Positions 1 to 8,964 are shown, counted from the first letter of the stretch. The stretch: DNA of 52,935 nt from Dehalococcoidia bacterium (GCA_022825745.1 JAJDWF010000044.1:1-52935); one strand, 5' to 3'. The notes: generated by a model not told the origin, from the letters alone. Program-made: numbers and translations.

Positions 1-2
1 TG

Positions 3-1133
3 GAATACCACTTCGACATCCGCACCGTGGACGGCGAGCAGTTTGAGACTGAGCCGGAGACCCTGGTGTATTTGAACACCGGCCTGGATTGGGACGTGAA
101 ATCATCGGGGCTGATCAACGTCTATTACTACCAGTATGACCAGTTGTCCGAGGTGCGGGCCGAGGCGGTGCTCATGGTAGCCGACGAGACCTACCAGCAC
201 ATGGGCCCGATTCTGGGCGTGGAACTCACCGAGCCCATGAGCATCGTCGTCTATTCGAGCTACGATCACATGCGGGAGGCGCTGAGACCCTCATCCCGGG
301 TCGCCGCCCGCCATCTACGAACTTTGGGCCAAGCCTTCGCCGACGAAAGAACCCTGCTGGTGGACGGATCAAGCGACCCGTTCATCGGCGACAACACGCT
401 GACGACCACCGCCCATGAGTTCACGCACCTGCTGGTGGCCGACGCCGCCGGCAGCGCGTATTCACAGGTCCACCTGTGGCTGAACGAGGGATTGGCGGTG
501 TATTCGGAGCACGAGCCAAACAGCGAGTTCGAGCGTTACATACGCAGCGCCGTACAAGACAACCAGGTGCCACCGCTGGCCGGACTGCGCACATTCGCCG
601 GCACGCCGCGGGAAACCTTGAGCGCCTATGGCCAAGGCCACGCGGTGGTGTCCTACATGCTGAGGGCCTACGATCCGGCCCTGATAGGGGAGCTGCTCGC
701 AACCATCCGCACCACGCACAATTTTGAGAAGGCGCTGATCGCCGTGTACGGGGTCAGCGTACCCGAACTGGACAACGAATGGCGGGAGAGCGTGGGCCTT
801 GCGCCGAGGGACTTGTCCACACCGCCACCGCCGCCGTTGCAGGTCCTGCCCACGCGCCGGCCCACTCCGACGACTCCGCCGGCGATGGCACAGGGTCCCG
901 GCGCAACGCCCCAAGAATCGACGCGCCGGCCCACGCCGACCGCAGCGCCGGAACCCACCTACACGCCCAAGCCGCCGCCAACTCAATCGGCCCCGGCCTC
1001 GCCGTCGGGCGGAGGCTGCGGAGCGGCGCCGGGGCAGTCAGGCGGCATCCCGACACAATTAGCGTCCCTGGCGTTGCTAGTGGCGCCGGCGGGGTTGGTT
1101 GCGTTGCGACTTCACAAACGGCGGAGGAAATGA
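3..1133 (+). CDS. Secreted/anchored peptidase MA-like metallopeptidase, 5' truncated
   Basis: The frame is open from base 3, before the first possible start (GTG at 27), so the N-terminus lies outside the window. The protein carries the gluzincin zinc motif HEFTH (codon for the first His at 414) and a downstream NEGLA that supplies the third ligand, as in the peptidase MA family common in Chloroflexota. After the catalytic domain comes a long Pro/Thr-rich linker, then GGGCG, a hydrophobic segment and a final Arg/Lys cluster (LHKRRRK). The last three elements look like a cysteine-type C-terminal sorting or anchoring signal. It probably cleaves extracellular proteins; the substrate is unknown. 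The next gene starts one base after the stop. Confidence 0.8.
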   Translation, partial: EYHFDIRTVDGEQFETEPETLVYLNTGLDWDVKSSGLINVYYYQYDQLSEVRAEAVLMVADETYQHMGPILGVELTEPMSIVVYSSYDHMREALRPSSRVAARHLRTLGQAFADERTLLVDGSSDPFIGDNTLTTTAHEFTHLLVADAAGSAYSQVHLWLNEGLAVYSEHEPNSEFERYIRSAVQDNQVPPLAGLRTFAGTPRETLSAYGQGHAVVSYMLRAYDPALIGELLATIRTTHNFEKALIAVYGVSVPELDNEWRESVGLAPRDLSTPPPPPLQVLPTRRPTPTTPPAMAQGPGATPQESTRRPTPTAAPEPTYTPKPPPTQSAPASPSGGGCGAAPGQSGGIPTQLASLALLVAPAGLVALRLHKRRRK

Positions 1134-1134
1134 A

Positions 1135-2106
1135 ATGCGCGCAGTCTGGTATGAGGAAAACGGAGACGCTTCGGTGCTTCAGTTCGGTGAGATGGCTGAT
1201 CCAGAGCCGGGGCCGGGCGAGGTGCGCGTCCGCGTGGCGACGTCGGGCGTGAACCCGTCGGACTGGAAACGGCGGCAGGTCGCCGGCCCGGGCACGGCCT
1301 TCCCGCGCGTCATTCCCAACCAGGACGGGGCGGGCGTGATTGATCAAGTGGGCGACGGAGTGCCGGCGAGCCGCGTCGGGGAGCGCGTGTGGCTGTACCA
1401 GTCGCAGTTTGGGAGGCCCTTTGGCACCGCCGCCGAGTACACGGTGCAGCCGGCCAACCGGGCGGTGCCGTTGCCGGACAACGTGGACTTCACCCTGGCC
1501 GCCGGGCTGGGCGTGCCGGCGCTGACGGCGCACCGCTGCGTGTTCGCGGACGGGCCGTTGGCCGGCAAGACGGTGCTGGTGCCCGGCGGCGCGGGAGCCG
1601 TGGGAAACATGGCGTTGCAGATGGCGCGAATCGGCGGCGCGGCCAGCATCATCAGCACGGTCAGCGGCGACGCCAAGGCCGAGATCGCACGACAGGCGGG
1701 AGCGCGCCACACCGTGAACTACCGCACCGAGGACACCGCCGCGCGCATCCTGGAACTGACTGATGGCCAGGGCGTTGACCTGATCGTGGAGGTGGACTAC
1801 TCGGGGAATTTCGCCGTGAGCCAGCGGATCATCAAGCGGAGCGGCAGCATCACCATTTACGCGGCCGGCGACGGGCCGGCGCCGCCGTTCCAGTTTCCGG
1901 TGAGCAACGTCAACGTGCGCCACGTGTTGGTGTACGACATGCCGGAGGAGGCCAAGACCGCCGGGGTGGCGGATACCAACCGCTGGCTGGCGTCGGGCGA
2001 ACTGGTGGGCATGGACGGGCCGCACTTCCCGCTGGAGGACACGGCCGGGGCGCACGAGGCGGTGCGGGCGGCCACGGTGGGGAAGGTGGTTATCGACGTG
2101 AGCTGA
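1135..2106 (+). CDS. Zinc-independent MDR family NADPH:quinone oxidoreductase
   Basis: This is a 323-residue medium-chain dehydrogenase/reductase. An N-terminal GroES-like fold (VRVRVATSGVNPSDWKRR, about residues 31-48) is followed by a Rossmann domain with the nucleotide motif GGAGAVG at 151-157. The zinc-binding Cys/His set of alcohol dehydrogenases is absent, which fits the quinone oxidoreductase/zeta-crystallin branch that reduces quinones or enones with NADPH. The ATG at 1135 is chosen because GGAGG lies about 7 nt upstream and the product begins MRAVWYEE, typical for the family; an in-frame TTG at 1099 would overlap the preceding gene. It meets the next gene tail to tail with no spacer. 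Confidence 0.88.
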   Translation: MRAVWYEENGDASVLQFGEMADPEPGPGEVRVRVATSGVNPSDWKRRQVAGPGTAFPRVIPNQDGAGVIDQVGDGVPASRVGERVWLYQSQFGRPFGTAAEYTVQPANRAVPLPDNVDFTLAAGLGVPALTAHRCVFADGPLAGKTVLVPGGAGAVGNMALQMARIGGAASIISTVSGDAKAEIARQAGARHTVNYRTEDTAARILELTDGQGVDLIVEVDYSGNFAVSQRIIKRSGSITIYAAGDGPAPPFQFPVSNVNVRHVLVYDMPEEAKTAGVADTNRWLASGELVGMDGPHFPLEDTAGAHEAVRAATVGKVVIDVS

Positions 2107-2574
2107 TTACCGGTTTTCGTAGCGCGCGGGGCGTTCGATCATGGCGCGTTCCAGGGCCACTTTGAGGCGTTCGCTGAAAAAGCGGCTGGTGGAGGAGACG
2201 ATGCGGTGCTCCTGGCGGTCGGCCCGGTTGGTGGGCAGGGTCACGATGACGTGATAGACCTTGAACTTGTTGGAGCGGATGCGGTTGCTCCACCAGGTGA
2301 CGGCCACGGCCACCAGCACCACGAAGATGCCCATGGTGAGCCAGGCGCCGGCGAATCCGCCAACAGCAGCCACGGCGAACCCGATGATGCCGCCGCCGCC
2401 CACGGTGCGCCACCAGCGGATGGGCGGCCGGTCGGATTCCTCCTCGACGACCTCCATTTCGACGGACAGGATGTCCTCGATGCGGTATTCCTTGCCTTGG
2501 GGCTCCACGAACCGCTCGTAGGTGACCAGCGCGCCGTGCTCTTTGAACAGCACTCTTTCTTTGGATACCGCCAT
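2107..2574 (-). CDS. DUF6232-like small membrane protein
   Basis: The 155-residue product has a short soluble N-terminal part (about 1-55), two hydrophobic segments forming a hairpin (about 59-95, rich in Gly/Ala/Val) and a basic, beta-rich C-terminal part. This layout matches the DUF6232 family, whose function is unknown. A GGGAG sequence about 8 nt upstream supports the start. It lies 13 bp downstream of the SDR gene in the same direction, so the two are probably co-transcribed. Family assignment is by overall pattern, not a search. Confidence 0.65.
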   Translation of the reverse strand: MAVSKERVLFKEHGALVTYERFVEPQGKEYRIEDILSVEMEVVEEESDRPPIRWWRTVGGGGIIGFAVAAVGGFAGAWLTMGIFVVLVAVAVTWWSNRIRSNKFKVYHVIVTLPTNRADRQEHRIVSSTSRFFSERLKVALERAMIERPARYENR

Positions 2575-2587
2575 GATGCGCTCCCGG

Positions 2588-3358
2588 TTACTGCGCCGTG
2601 GTGCCGCCGTCGATGACCAGCTCGGAGCCGGTCATGTAAGAGGATTCGTCGGACGCGAGGAACACGATGCCGTAGGCGATGTCGTCGGCGTTGCCCACCC
2701 GCCCGACGGGGATGCGCTCGTTGATCCAGGCGAAGTGCCGCTCGTTGTCGTAGCTGCGGGTGGTCAGCGGCGTGTGGCAGTAGCCGGGATGGATTGAGTT
2801 GACGCGGATGCTATCGCCGGCGTACTGCATGGCCGCAGACTTGGTGAGCAGGCGGATGGCGCCCTTGGCGGCGTGGTACGCGGTGGAGGTGGGGCTGCCC
2901 ACGATGCCGTAGATGGACGATATGTTGACGATGGAACCGCCGCCGGCTTTCAGCATTTCGGGCACGCCGTGCTTGATGCCCAGGAACGTGCCCTTGGCGT
3001 GGACGTCGATCTGTCCGTCCCAGGCCTCTTCGGTGGTCTCCTCCACGGTGTAGCGGGCGCCGGTGCCGGCGTTGTTGACCAGCACGTTGAGGGTTCCGTA
3101 AGCGGACACGGTGGCGGCAACGGCGTCGATCCAGTCCTGCTCGTTGGTGACGTCCAGCTTGACGAAGATGGCGTCGCCGCCGCCGGCGCGAATCTGCTCG
3201 GCGGTGCGCTCGCCTCGCTCGGTGTTGATGTCGCCCAGCACCACCTTAGCGCCCTCGTTGCAGAACATCCGGGCCGCCGCGCCGCCGAAGCCCATCAACT
3301 CACCCTCGACGCCGCTGGCCGCTCCGCTGATCAGCGCGACCTTGCCTTCCAACCGCAT
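2588..3358 (-). CDS. SDR family NAD(P)-dependent oxidoreductase with extended glycine loop
   Basis: This 256-residue classical SDR has NNAG at 95-98, catalytic Ser near 147-148, and the Tyr161/Lys165 pair (YHAAK). It probably oxidises an alcohol or reduces a ketone; the substrate cannot be read from sequence. The glycine-rich cofactor loop, normally TGxxxGxG, is stretched to SGAASGVEGELMGFGG (residues 11-26), about seven residues longer than usual. The gene has a good Shine-Dalgarno (CCTCC on the plus strand just outside the start) and an extended -10 box upstream, divergent from the MBL-fold gene. Confidence 0.88.
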   Translation of the reverse strand: MRLEGKVALISGAASGVEGELMGFGGAAARMFCNEGAKVVLGDINTERGERTAEQIRAGGGDAIFVKLDVTNEQDWIDAVAATVSAYGTLNVLVNNAGTGARYTVEETTEEAWDGQIDVHAKGTFLGIKHGVPEMLKAGGGSIVNISSIYGIVGSPTSTAYHAAKGAIRLLTKSAAMQYAGDSIRVNSIHPGYCHTPLTTRSYDNERHFAWINERIPVGRVGNADDIAYGIVFLASDESSYMTGSELVIDGGTTAQ

Positions 3359-3403
3359 CGCAAAACCTCCTGTACTGACGCCGGACGTATCCTGTTGGGC
3401 GGC

Positions 3404-3409
3404 ATTATA
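3404..3409 (-). promoter_or_regulatory. Extended -10 box for the SDR gene
   Basis: On the minus strand the sequence reads TGCTATAAT, a perfect TATAAT with the extended TGn. It would start a transcript roughly 40 nt before the SDR start codon. No good -35 is seen, as expected for extended -10 promoters. Confidence 0.5.
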
Positions 3410-3459
3410 GCAGGCAGTAGGCCAGTTGCAGGTGCGCCCCGCCGCCGGCGATTACCGAG

Positions 3460-3465
3460 TATAAT
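3460..3465 (+). promoter_or_regulatory. -10 box for the MBL-fold gene
   Basis: A perfect TATAAT lies 55 nt upstream of the ATG at 3520 and points away from the SDR promoter, making 3359-3519 a divergent promoter region. No convincing -35 lies 16-18 bp upstream. Confidence 0.45.
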
Positions 3466-3519
3466 GCTGTCCCGGAATCCCTGACACGAGCGTGGGATTT
3501 CCAGAGGAGGAAAGCCCAG

Positions 3520-4653
3520 ATGCCCGACTACTTCACGGAGGTGGATGTCCTCCGCAACGGCGATTCGGCCGGCAACGGCATGACGCTGCGCCTCACGGAT
3601 GCTCACGGCCGAACGATTCACACCGTGGCGGTGCCCCAGGAAGGACATTCGCACACCGGGCCGACCTGGGCGTACATTTTCGAGAACGAGGGGCTGACCC
3701 TCATCGACCCGGGAGCAGAGGTATCCTTTGACCTGCTGAAGTCGGGCATGGCGTTGGGCGGCCTGGAAGTCGGGGACATCGAGCGGGTGATCATCACCCA
3801 CGGCCATGCCGACCACGACGGCGGCGTGGCGCGGGTGATCGAAGCGTCGGGCGCGGAGCTTTGGGCCCACGACATTTACCAGCCGCTGCTGCCCTTTGAT
3901 CCGCGAGATTTGCAATTCATGGCGTCGTCGCCCATCCACCAGGCGATGTGGGAAACGGCGAAAGCCAATGGGTTCAGCCCGTCGAACTCCGAGGAACGCG
4001 AACGCTACATGGCGTCGCGCAAGACCCACCAAGTGGGGCATCACATCGCCCACGGCGAGCAGCAGGGCGAGTTGAAGTACATGCACGCGCCAGGCCATTC
4101 GCCGGATGAGATCTGCGCGGTGATCGACAACGGCCCCGGCGACGGGATGGTGTTCACCGGCGACCACGTGCTGCCGGAGATCAGCCCGCACCCCACGATG
4201 AAGACGGCGTTCAACCGGGCGGTACTCAGCAGCCTGCCGGTCCACTACCAGGACCCGGACGAGTCTTTCGGACTGCTGACCTACCTGCGCTCGCTGCAGC
4301 GGGTGGCCGACCTGGGGGCGCAGGTGGCCGTGCTGCCGGCGCACCGGCTGTACAACAACCACAAGTTCAACTTCCAGACCACGCAGCGGGCGGCGGACCT
4401 GATCCGGTTCCACGCGCGCCGGCTAGGTCGCATACTGGTGACGGCGGGGCCGGAACCGCAGCCGCTGGAGGATGTGACGCGGCAGACGTTCGAGCGGCGC
4501 AAGCTGGAAGGCGGCAACTTCTTCGCGGCATTGACCGAGGTGGTGGCCCACATCGAGTTGCTGGAGGACTCCGGCGACATGGAGGTTACGGACGACCACC
4601 GGCTGCGGCGGACGGGCCGCGAGAACTACCAGGATTTGCTGCGGACGCTGTAG
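3520..4653 (+). CDS. MBL-fold metallohydrolase
   Basis: The 377-residue protein has the metallo-beta-lactamase-fold motif HGHADHDGG (His94, His96, Asp98, His99), a downstream APGHSPDE histidine and TGDHVLPE aspartate, and a late PAHR histidine. These are the usual ligands of a two-metal hydrolase centre. A C-terminal helical extension (about 300-377) resembles the C-terminal domain of lactonase-like MBL proteins. It most likely hydrolyses a thioester, lactone or similar ester in the cytoplasm; no signal peptide is seen. GAGGAGG precedes the ATG by about 9 nt. The downstream SDR, 16 bp away, is probably in the same operon. Confidence 0.88.
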   Translation: MPDYFTEVDVLRNGDSAGNGMTLRLTDAHGRTIHTVAVPQEGHSHTGPTWAYIFENEGLTLIDPGAEVSFDLLKSGMALGGLEVGDIERVIITHGHADHDGGVARVIEASGAELWAHDIYQPLLPFDPRDLQFMASSPIHQAMWETAKANGFSPSNSEERERYMASRKTHQVGHHIAHGEQQGELKYMHAPGHSPDEICAVIDNGPGDGMVFTGDHVLPEISPHPTMKTAFNRAVLSSLPVHYQDPDESFGLLTYLRSLQRVADLGAQVAVLPAHRLYNNHKFNFQTTQRAADLIRFHARRLGRILVTAGPEPQPLEDVTRQTFERRKLEGGNFFAALTEVVAHIELLEDSGDMEVTDDHRLRRTGRENYQDLLRTL

Positions 4654-4669
4654 ATTTGGAGGAAACGTT

Positions 4670-5452
4670 ATGTCTCTGGAAGGAAAGGTAGCGCTGGTGA
4701 CCGGCGCGGGGCGCGGCATGGGACGGGCCACGGCATTGGCGCTGGCGAATGACGGGGCCAACGTTGCGGTTACGGACATCATGGCCGACAACGTAGAGGA
4801 GACGGCGACCGACGTGCGGGCCACCGGGCGGCAGAGCGTGGCCATCGCCGCGGACATCGGCGACGGCGACGACATCGACCGGGTGATCGCCGAGGCGGTG
4901 AGTTCGCTGGGCCGCGTGGACATCCTGGTGAACAACGCTGGCGTCACGCGCTACCTGGACATCATGGACATCACCGAGGCGGACTGGGACCGCATCCACC
5001 GGGTGAACGCGCGGGGCGCGTTTTTCGTGATGCAGCGTACTGCCAAGCAAATGATTGAGCAGGGCGAGGGCGGGCGCATCGTGAACATCGCGTCCATCGC
5101 GGGCAAGGGCTACCGGGGCACGTCCAACGCGGCTTATGCAGCCAGCAAGGGCGCGGTGATTTCGATGACTTTGATCGCGGCGCACCAGTTGGCGCGCTAC
5201 GACATCAACGTGAACGCCGTCTGCCCGGGCTCAACCATCACCGCCATGTCCACGACGACGATGGAGCAGCGGGCGGCGGAGGCCGGCATATCGGTGGGCG
5301 AGTTGCAGGCGCAGCGGGCGTCGAACATACCCATCGGGCGCGCCAACGAGCCGGAGGATATCGCGGCCATGGCGGCGTTCCTGGCAAGTCCGGGCGCGCG
5401 CAACATCACGGGGCAGACTATCAACGTGGACGGTGGGTTGGTGATGCACTAG
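4670..5452 (+). CDS. SDR family oxidoreductase (3-oxoacyl-ACP reductase-like)
   Basis: This classical 260-residue SDR has an intact TGAGRGMG cofactor loop (11-18), NNAG (88-91), Ser142 and YAASK (Tyr156, Lys160). The C-terminal segment TGQTINVDGG is typical of FabG-like and glucose-dehydrogenase-like members. It probably interconverts a ketone and alcohol with NAD(P)H; the substrate is unknown. GGAGG lies about 8 nt before the ATG. It follows the MBL-fold hydrolase by 16 bp, suggesting two steps of one catabolic route. Confidence 0.88.
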   Translation: MSLEGKVALVTGAGRGMGRATALALANDGANVAVTDIMADNVEETATDVRATGRQSVAIAADIGDGDDIDRVIAEAVSSLGRVDILVNNAGVTRYLDIMDITEADWDRIHRVNARGAFFVMQRTAKQMIEQGEGGRIVNIASIAGKGYRGTSNAAYAASKGAVISMTLIAAHQLARYDINVNAVCPGSTITAMSTTTMEQRAAEAGISVGELQAQRASNIPIGRANEPEDIAAMAAFLASPGARNITGQTINVDGGLVMH

Positions 5453-5470
5453 GGCGCGCTTGCTCATTTT

Positions 5471-5499
5471 TTGGCTTGGGATGGCGCCCGAGTTATAAT
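5471..5499 (+). promoter_or_regulatory. Sigma70-type promoter of the ParA operon
   Basis: TTGGCT (5471-5476, 4/6 match to -35) and a perfect TATAAT (5494-5499) are separated by 17 bp. Transcription would begin near 5506, leaving a short leader with an AGGAGG. This places the ATG at 5509 too close to the transcript start and favours GTG 5539. Confidence 0.7.
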
Positions 5500-5538
5500 A
5501 ATCAAGAGATGAATAATATGTGCTCTCAGGAGGCATCC

Positions 5539-6393
5539 GTGACCAGTAACAACGGCCCTATCTGCATTTCGGTAATTAACCTGAAGGGTGGTGTGGGCAA
5601 GACGACCATCGCGGCGTTGCTTGGACGTTATGCAGCGGTCCATCTAGGGCTCCAAGTCTTGGCTGTCGATTTGGATCCTCAGGCTAACTTATCCCAAGCA
5701 CTAATGGGAGAGCGACGTTATCGTCGGTTCCTGAACGACAGGGAGCCGTCAATTGCAGAGGTATTTGCTGGTTACCAACCGCCGAGAGCGGACTCATCGT
5801 CAGCGGGGACCTTGAATGTTGCAGAGGTGGTCCAACAGTCTTATTTTCGTTGGCACAGCAACCTGGAGGTTATCCCTTCACGGTTCGATTTTTCGGACAA
5901 CCTGATTTCCGCTGTACGTCCCGATCCCCGATGTCTGGCACGACTCATCGCTAGCGAATTTCAGGATAAAGACCTCATCATCGTGGACTGTGCCCCCACG
6001 GAATCAATTTTCACGCAGGCTGCATATCATGCCTCTCGCTATGTGCTCGTACCGGTCAGGCCCGAATTTTTCGCCACCATTGGCTTTCCCTTGTTGAATG
6101 ATTCTCTTGAGACATTTCGACACAACAATCGTGGGCACCAGATCGACGTAATCGGTGTTGTCGTCAACAACTCCTCGTATGACGGTGGAAATGACGGTGG
6201 ACCAGAGAAAACAAGAGCAATGCGTGAAATCAGAGAGGAAGCGACGGAAAACGAGTGGCATATATTCAGAAATCAGTTGGGCTATTCCCGCGGGTTTCCC
6301 AAAATGATGCGAGGTGATTGGAATTACCTTGGCAATGCGCTAGATGATTACCTCGACTTTGCCACCGAATTTTTCATCAGGCTTGGCATATAA
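5539..6393 (+). CDS. ParA/Soj-type P-loop ATPase
   Basis: The 284-residue protein has the deviant Walker A KGGVGKTT (16-23) of the ParA/MinD group, the VDLDPQANLS motif and a Walker B-like LIIVDCAPTE. These define ATPases that position DNA or protein cargo. The GTG start is chosen because AGGAGG (5528-5533) sits 5 nt upstream; longer in-frame starts lie at or before the predicted transcript start. Codon use is AT-richer than the flanking genes. It heads a three-gene operon with an unknown protein and a HigA-like regulator. No parS-like iteron array or ParB is seen, so its cargo is unclear; a remnant of an integrated plasmid or island is plausible. Confidence 0.85.
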   Translation: MTSNNGPICISVINLKGGVGKTTIAALLGRYAAVHLGLQVLAVDLDPQANLSQALMGERRYRRFLNDREPSIAEVFAGYQPPRADSSSAGTLNVAEVVQQSYFRWHSNLEVIPSRFDFSDNLISAVRPDPRCLARLIASEFQDKDLIIVDCAPTESIFTQAAYHASRYVLVPVRPEFFATIGFPLLNDSLETFRHNNRGHQIDVIGVVVNNSSYDGGNDGGPEKTRAMREIREEATENEWHIFRNQLGYSRGFPKMMRGDWNYLGNALDDYLDFATEFFIRLGI

Positions 6394-6434
6394 GGGCAAA
6401 TAGCATCAACGAAACCTTAGGGGAGGATCATACG

Positions 6435-6959
6435 ATGACGCAGACTAATCTCGAAGCTGCATTACAGCCATTAGTTCTGGAGCATGGCTTTGAGCAAGTG
6501 CACAAGCAACTGCACGCTATGGAAATCTCCGAGCCTAACCCCAGACAATTGCTGCTAGCAGCTGATCCAGGAGCCAAAAGTTCGAGGGCGCGGAAATCTA
6601 TCAGAAAATCCAGACCCACTGCACCGCAGTACGTGGCGAAAATGGAACTGCCGTTTGAAAAAGACTCGCCAGTCACCGAGCTTGCAGAGCGATTTCACAA
6701 AAAATCATTCTTGCCCAGCTTTAGCGACATTGCTCACTTCTGCCAGCTTTACAGCATTGACGTGCCAGCCTCACGAACCCGGGCGAGCGCTATACCGAGG
6801 GTCTTCAAGTTCATTGCGGAGATGGAAGCTGACGACATTCAGAGAATCGTTGACGAAGGTATGTACTCAGGCCCCTCGCGCTTGGGGCCAATCGCGGACG
6901 CGATACGCCGCAACGGCAGGGCCAGCTCCGCCGCAGTGTCATCAAGTAGCAATGTCTAA
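6435..6959 (+). CDS. Unknown protein, possible ParA partner
   Basis: The 174-residue product is not recognised. The first half is charged with an Arg/Lys/Ser-rich linker (about residues 48-62). The second half is predicted helical and ends with [18 protein letters not shown] followed by a Ser-rich tail. A strong GGGGAGG lies upstream. It follows the ParA-type gene by 41 bp and overlaps the next gene by 8 nt, an arrangement typical of a ParA ATPase with its small DNA-binding or adaptor partner, but no ParB, RHH or HTH motif can be read with confidence. Base composition matches the island. Confidence 0.6.
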   Translation: MTQTNLEAALQPLVLEHGFEQVHKQLHAMEISEPNPRQLLLAADPGAKSSRARKSIRKSRPTAPQYVAKMELPFEKDSPVTELAERFHKKSFLPSFSDIAHFCQLYSIDVPASRTRASAIPRVFKFIAEMEADDIQRIVDEGMYSGPSRLGPIADAIRRNGRASSAAVSSSSNV

Positions 6960-7269
6960 CGCTATGGGCATGGAAAATCCGATTACACCCGGCGAAATCC
7001 TTTTGGAAGAGTACCTGAAGCCTATGGGCATTTCGCAAAATGCCATGGCCCGCGCGATTGGCGTAGCCCCGCGCGCCATCAACGAAATCGTCCACGGCAA
7101 ACGCTCCATTACGCCGGCGATGTCGATTCGGTTCGGCGCGTTTTTCGGCCAGTCCGAGCAATTCTGGTATGGGCTACAAGCCGAATGCGACTTCCGCGAG
7201 TTGAACCGGGAAAAGCAAAGCCTTACCGCCGGAATCCAACCGGCTTCAACTCTGCGGCAAGCGTCATAA
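6952..7269 (+). CDS. HigA-type addiction-module antitoxin / XRE regulator, no HigB
   Basis: The 105-residue protein reads as a HigA family HTH protein: [19 protein letters not shown], then a helix-turn-helix with [18 protein letters not shown] and the family-typical [14 protein letters not shown]. Such proteins bind their own promoter and neutralise a HigB RelE-fold nuclease encoded just upstream. No HigB-like gene is present here; the upstream neighbour is the unknown 174-residue protein. ATG 6952 overlaps the upstream stop by 8 nt, suggesting translational coupling; ATG 6964 is an alternative. Confidence 0.8.
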   Translation: MSNAMGMENPITPGEILLEEYLKPMGISQNAMARAIGVAPRAINEIVHGKRSITPAMSIRFGAFFGQSEQFWYGLQAECDFRELNREKQSLTAGIQPASTLRQAS

Positions 7270-7394
7270 AGGCGAACCGTCTGACGTTCTCACTCCCGCT
7301 TGCGCCGTTACTGCGCCCTGTATATCATGGCGGATGAATCCATTGCCGTCGCCCGATGTGTGCCGGGGTACGGCGGAGCAAGGAGCGCATCCGC

Positions 7395-8945
7395 ATGAAA
7401 TACGATTACATCGTGATTGGAGCCGGGTCGGCAGGGTCGATTATCGCCAGCCGGTTGACCGAGGACCACAGCAAGCACGTGCTGCTGATTGAGGCGGGGC
7501 CGGACTACCCTGAGTTTGAGCACCTGCCGGAAGAGGTCAAGTTCGGGTACAACACCGAAATCGACATCATGGTCAGCGACCACAACTGGCAGTTTGTGGG
7601 CAAGGGCACCGACACCTCCCACGAGATCATGGTGCCGCGCGGCAAGGTTACCGGCGGGTCCAGCGCCATCAACGGGCAGGTGTTCCTGCGCGGCGTGCCG
7701 GAGGACTACGACGGCTGGGCGTCCGAGGGCAACGACGAATGGTCGTACACCAAGCTGCTGCCGATTTTCCGCCGCATCGAGACGGACACCGACTACGGCA
7801 ACGACGACTTCCACGGCGGTGAGGGTCCCATCGTGATGCACCGTTTCCCTCGCGAGACGTGGCTGCCGGCGCAGAACGCGTTCAGCGCGGCGTGCGTGGC
7901 CGCCGGGTTCCCGGAGACGTGGGACCACAACCACCCCGATTCCTACGGCGTGGGGCCGACCCCGTTCAACAACCCCAACGGCATCCGCATGAGCACCAAC
8001 CTGGGCTACCTGTCGGAATCGAGGCACCGGCTGAACCTGACCATCAAGGCCAACTGCCACGTGCACCGGATTATTTTTGACGGGAACCAGGCCACCGGCG
8101 TGCAGCTGGAGTCGGGCGGCGAGGTCTTCACCGCCGAGGCCGACGAGATTATCCTGAGCAGCGGGGCGATTGGATCGCCGCACATCCTGATGCTGTCGGG
8201 CATCGGGCCGGCCGACCACCTGCGCGAGATGGGCATTCCGGTGATTCACGACTCGCCGGGCGTGGGCCAGAACCTGCGCGACCATCCCACCGTGTGGTGC
8301 ACGTGGCGCACCAAGCCGGAGGTTGAGCTGGACGGGTTCGCGCCGCGTTCGCAGTTGTGCCTCCGCTATACCGCCGACGGCTCAGACCTGCGCAATGACA
8401 TGAAGATCAGCATGCAGTCTTTCGCCACCGAGCGGATCAACCGGGGCGGCGACCGCATGGTGCCGCTGGGCATCCGCATGAGCACGGGCATCCAGCTGGC
8501 CGCCGGCGCGGGACACATGCGCTTGCAGTCCACCGACCCCTACCAGCAGCCATTCCTGGACTACAACTACCTGCAGGAGGAGTCGGACCGGGTGCGGCTG
8601 CGGGACTCGGTGCGCCTGTGCATGACGCTGGCGGAGCATCCGGAGTTCCAGACCCTGATCCAGGAGTGCATTGAGCCGCCGGCCGATGCACTGGAGAACG
8701 ATGACGCGCTGGACGCCTGGGTGGCCCGCGAAGTAACTACTTCGCAGCACATATCCGGCACCTGCAAGATGGGGCCGGACAGCGACCCCATGGCGGTGGT
8801 GGACCAGTTCGGGCACGTGAAGGGCGTTACCAACCTGCGCGTGGCCGACGCCAGCGTGATGCCCGACTGCATCCGCGCCAACACCAACGTCACGTCGATG
8901 ACGATTGGCGAGCGCGTTGCCGAGTTCATCAAGGAAGGGCGGTAA
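7395..8945 (+). CDS. GMC family FAD-dependent oxidoreductase (choline dehydrogenase-like)
   Basis: The 516-residue enzyme starts with the FAD-binding GAGSAGS motif (residues 9-15), has the first GMC signature around RGKVTGGSSAINGQVFLRG and the second around SSGAIGSPHILMLSGIGP. Near the C-terminus HISGTCKMG and the NTNVTSMTIGER segment carry the His and Asn expected at the active site. GMC enzymes oxidise alcohols to aldehydes, passing electrons to O2 or a quinone; the substrate is unknown. No signal peptide is seen. AAGGAG about 10 nt upstream supports ATG 7395. Confidence 0.9.
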   Translation: MKYDYIVIGAGSAGSIIASRLTEDHSKHVLLIEAGPDYPEFEHLPEEVKFGYNTEIDIMVSDHNWQFVGKGTDTSHEIMVPRGKVTGGSSAINGQVFLRGVPEDYDGWASEGNDEWSYTKLLPIFRRIETDTDYGNDDFHGGEGPIVMHRFPRETWLPAQNAFSAACVAAGFPETWDHNHPDSYGVGPTPFNNPNGIRMSTNLGYLSESRHRLNLTIKANCHVHRIIFDGNQATGVQLESGGEVFTAEADEIILSSGAIGSPHILMLSGIGPADHLREMGIPVIHDSPGVGQNLRDHPTVWCTWRTKPEVELDGFAPRSQLCLRYTADGSDLRNDMKISMQSFATERINRGGDRMVPLGIRMSTGIQLAAGAGHMRLQSTDPYQQPFLDYNYLQEESDRVRLRDSVRLCMTLAEHPEFQTLIQECIEPPADALENDDALDAWVAREVTTSQHISGTCKMGPDSDPMAVVDQFGHVKGVTNLRVADASVMPDCIRANTNVTSMTIGERVAEFIKEGR

Positions 8946-8964
8946 CAGGCGAGGTCAACCGAGA

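Noticed and set aside
754..2055. Long minus-strand opening across the peptidase and MDR genes
   Set aside because: It is a GC-rich shadow: low-complexity Arg/His/Pro product, no family motifs, antisense to clearly recognisable genes.
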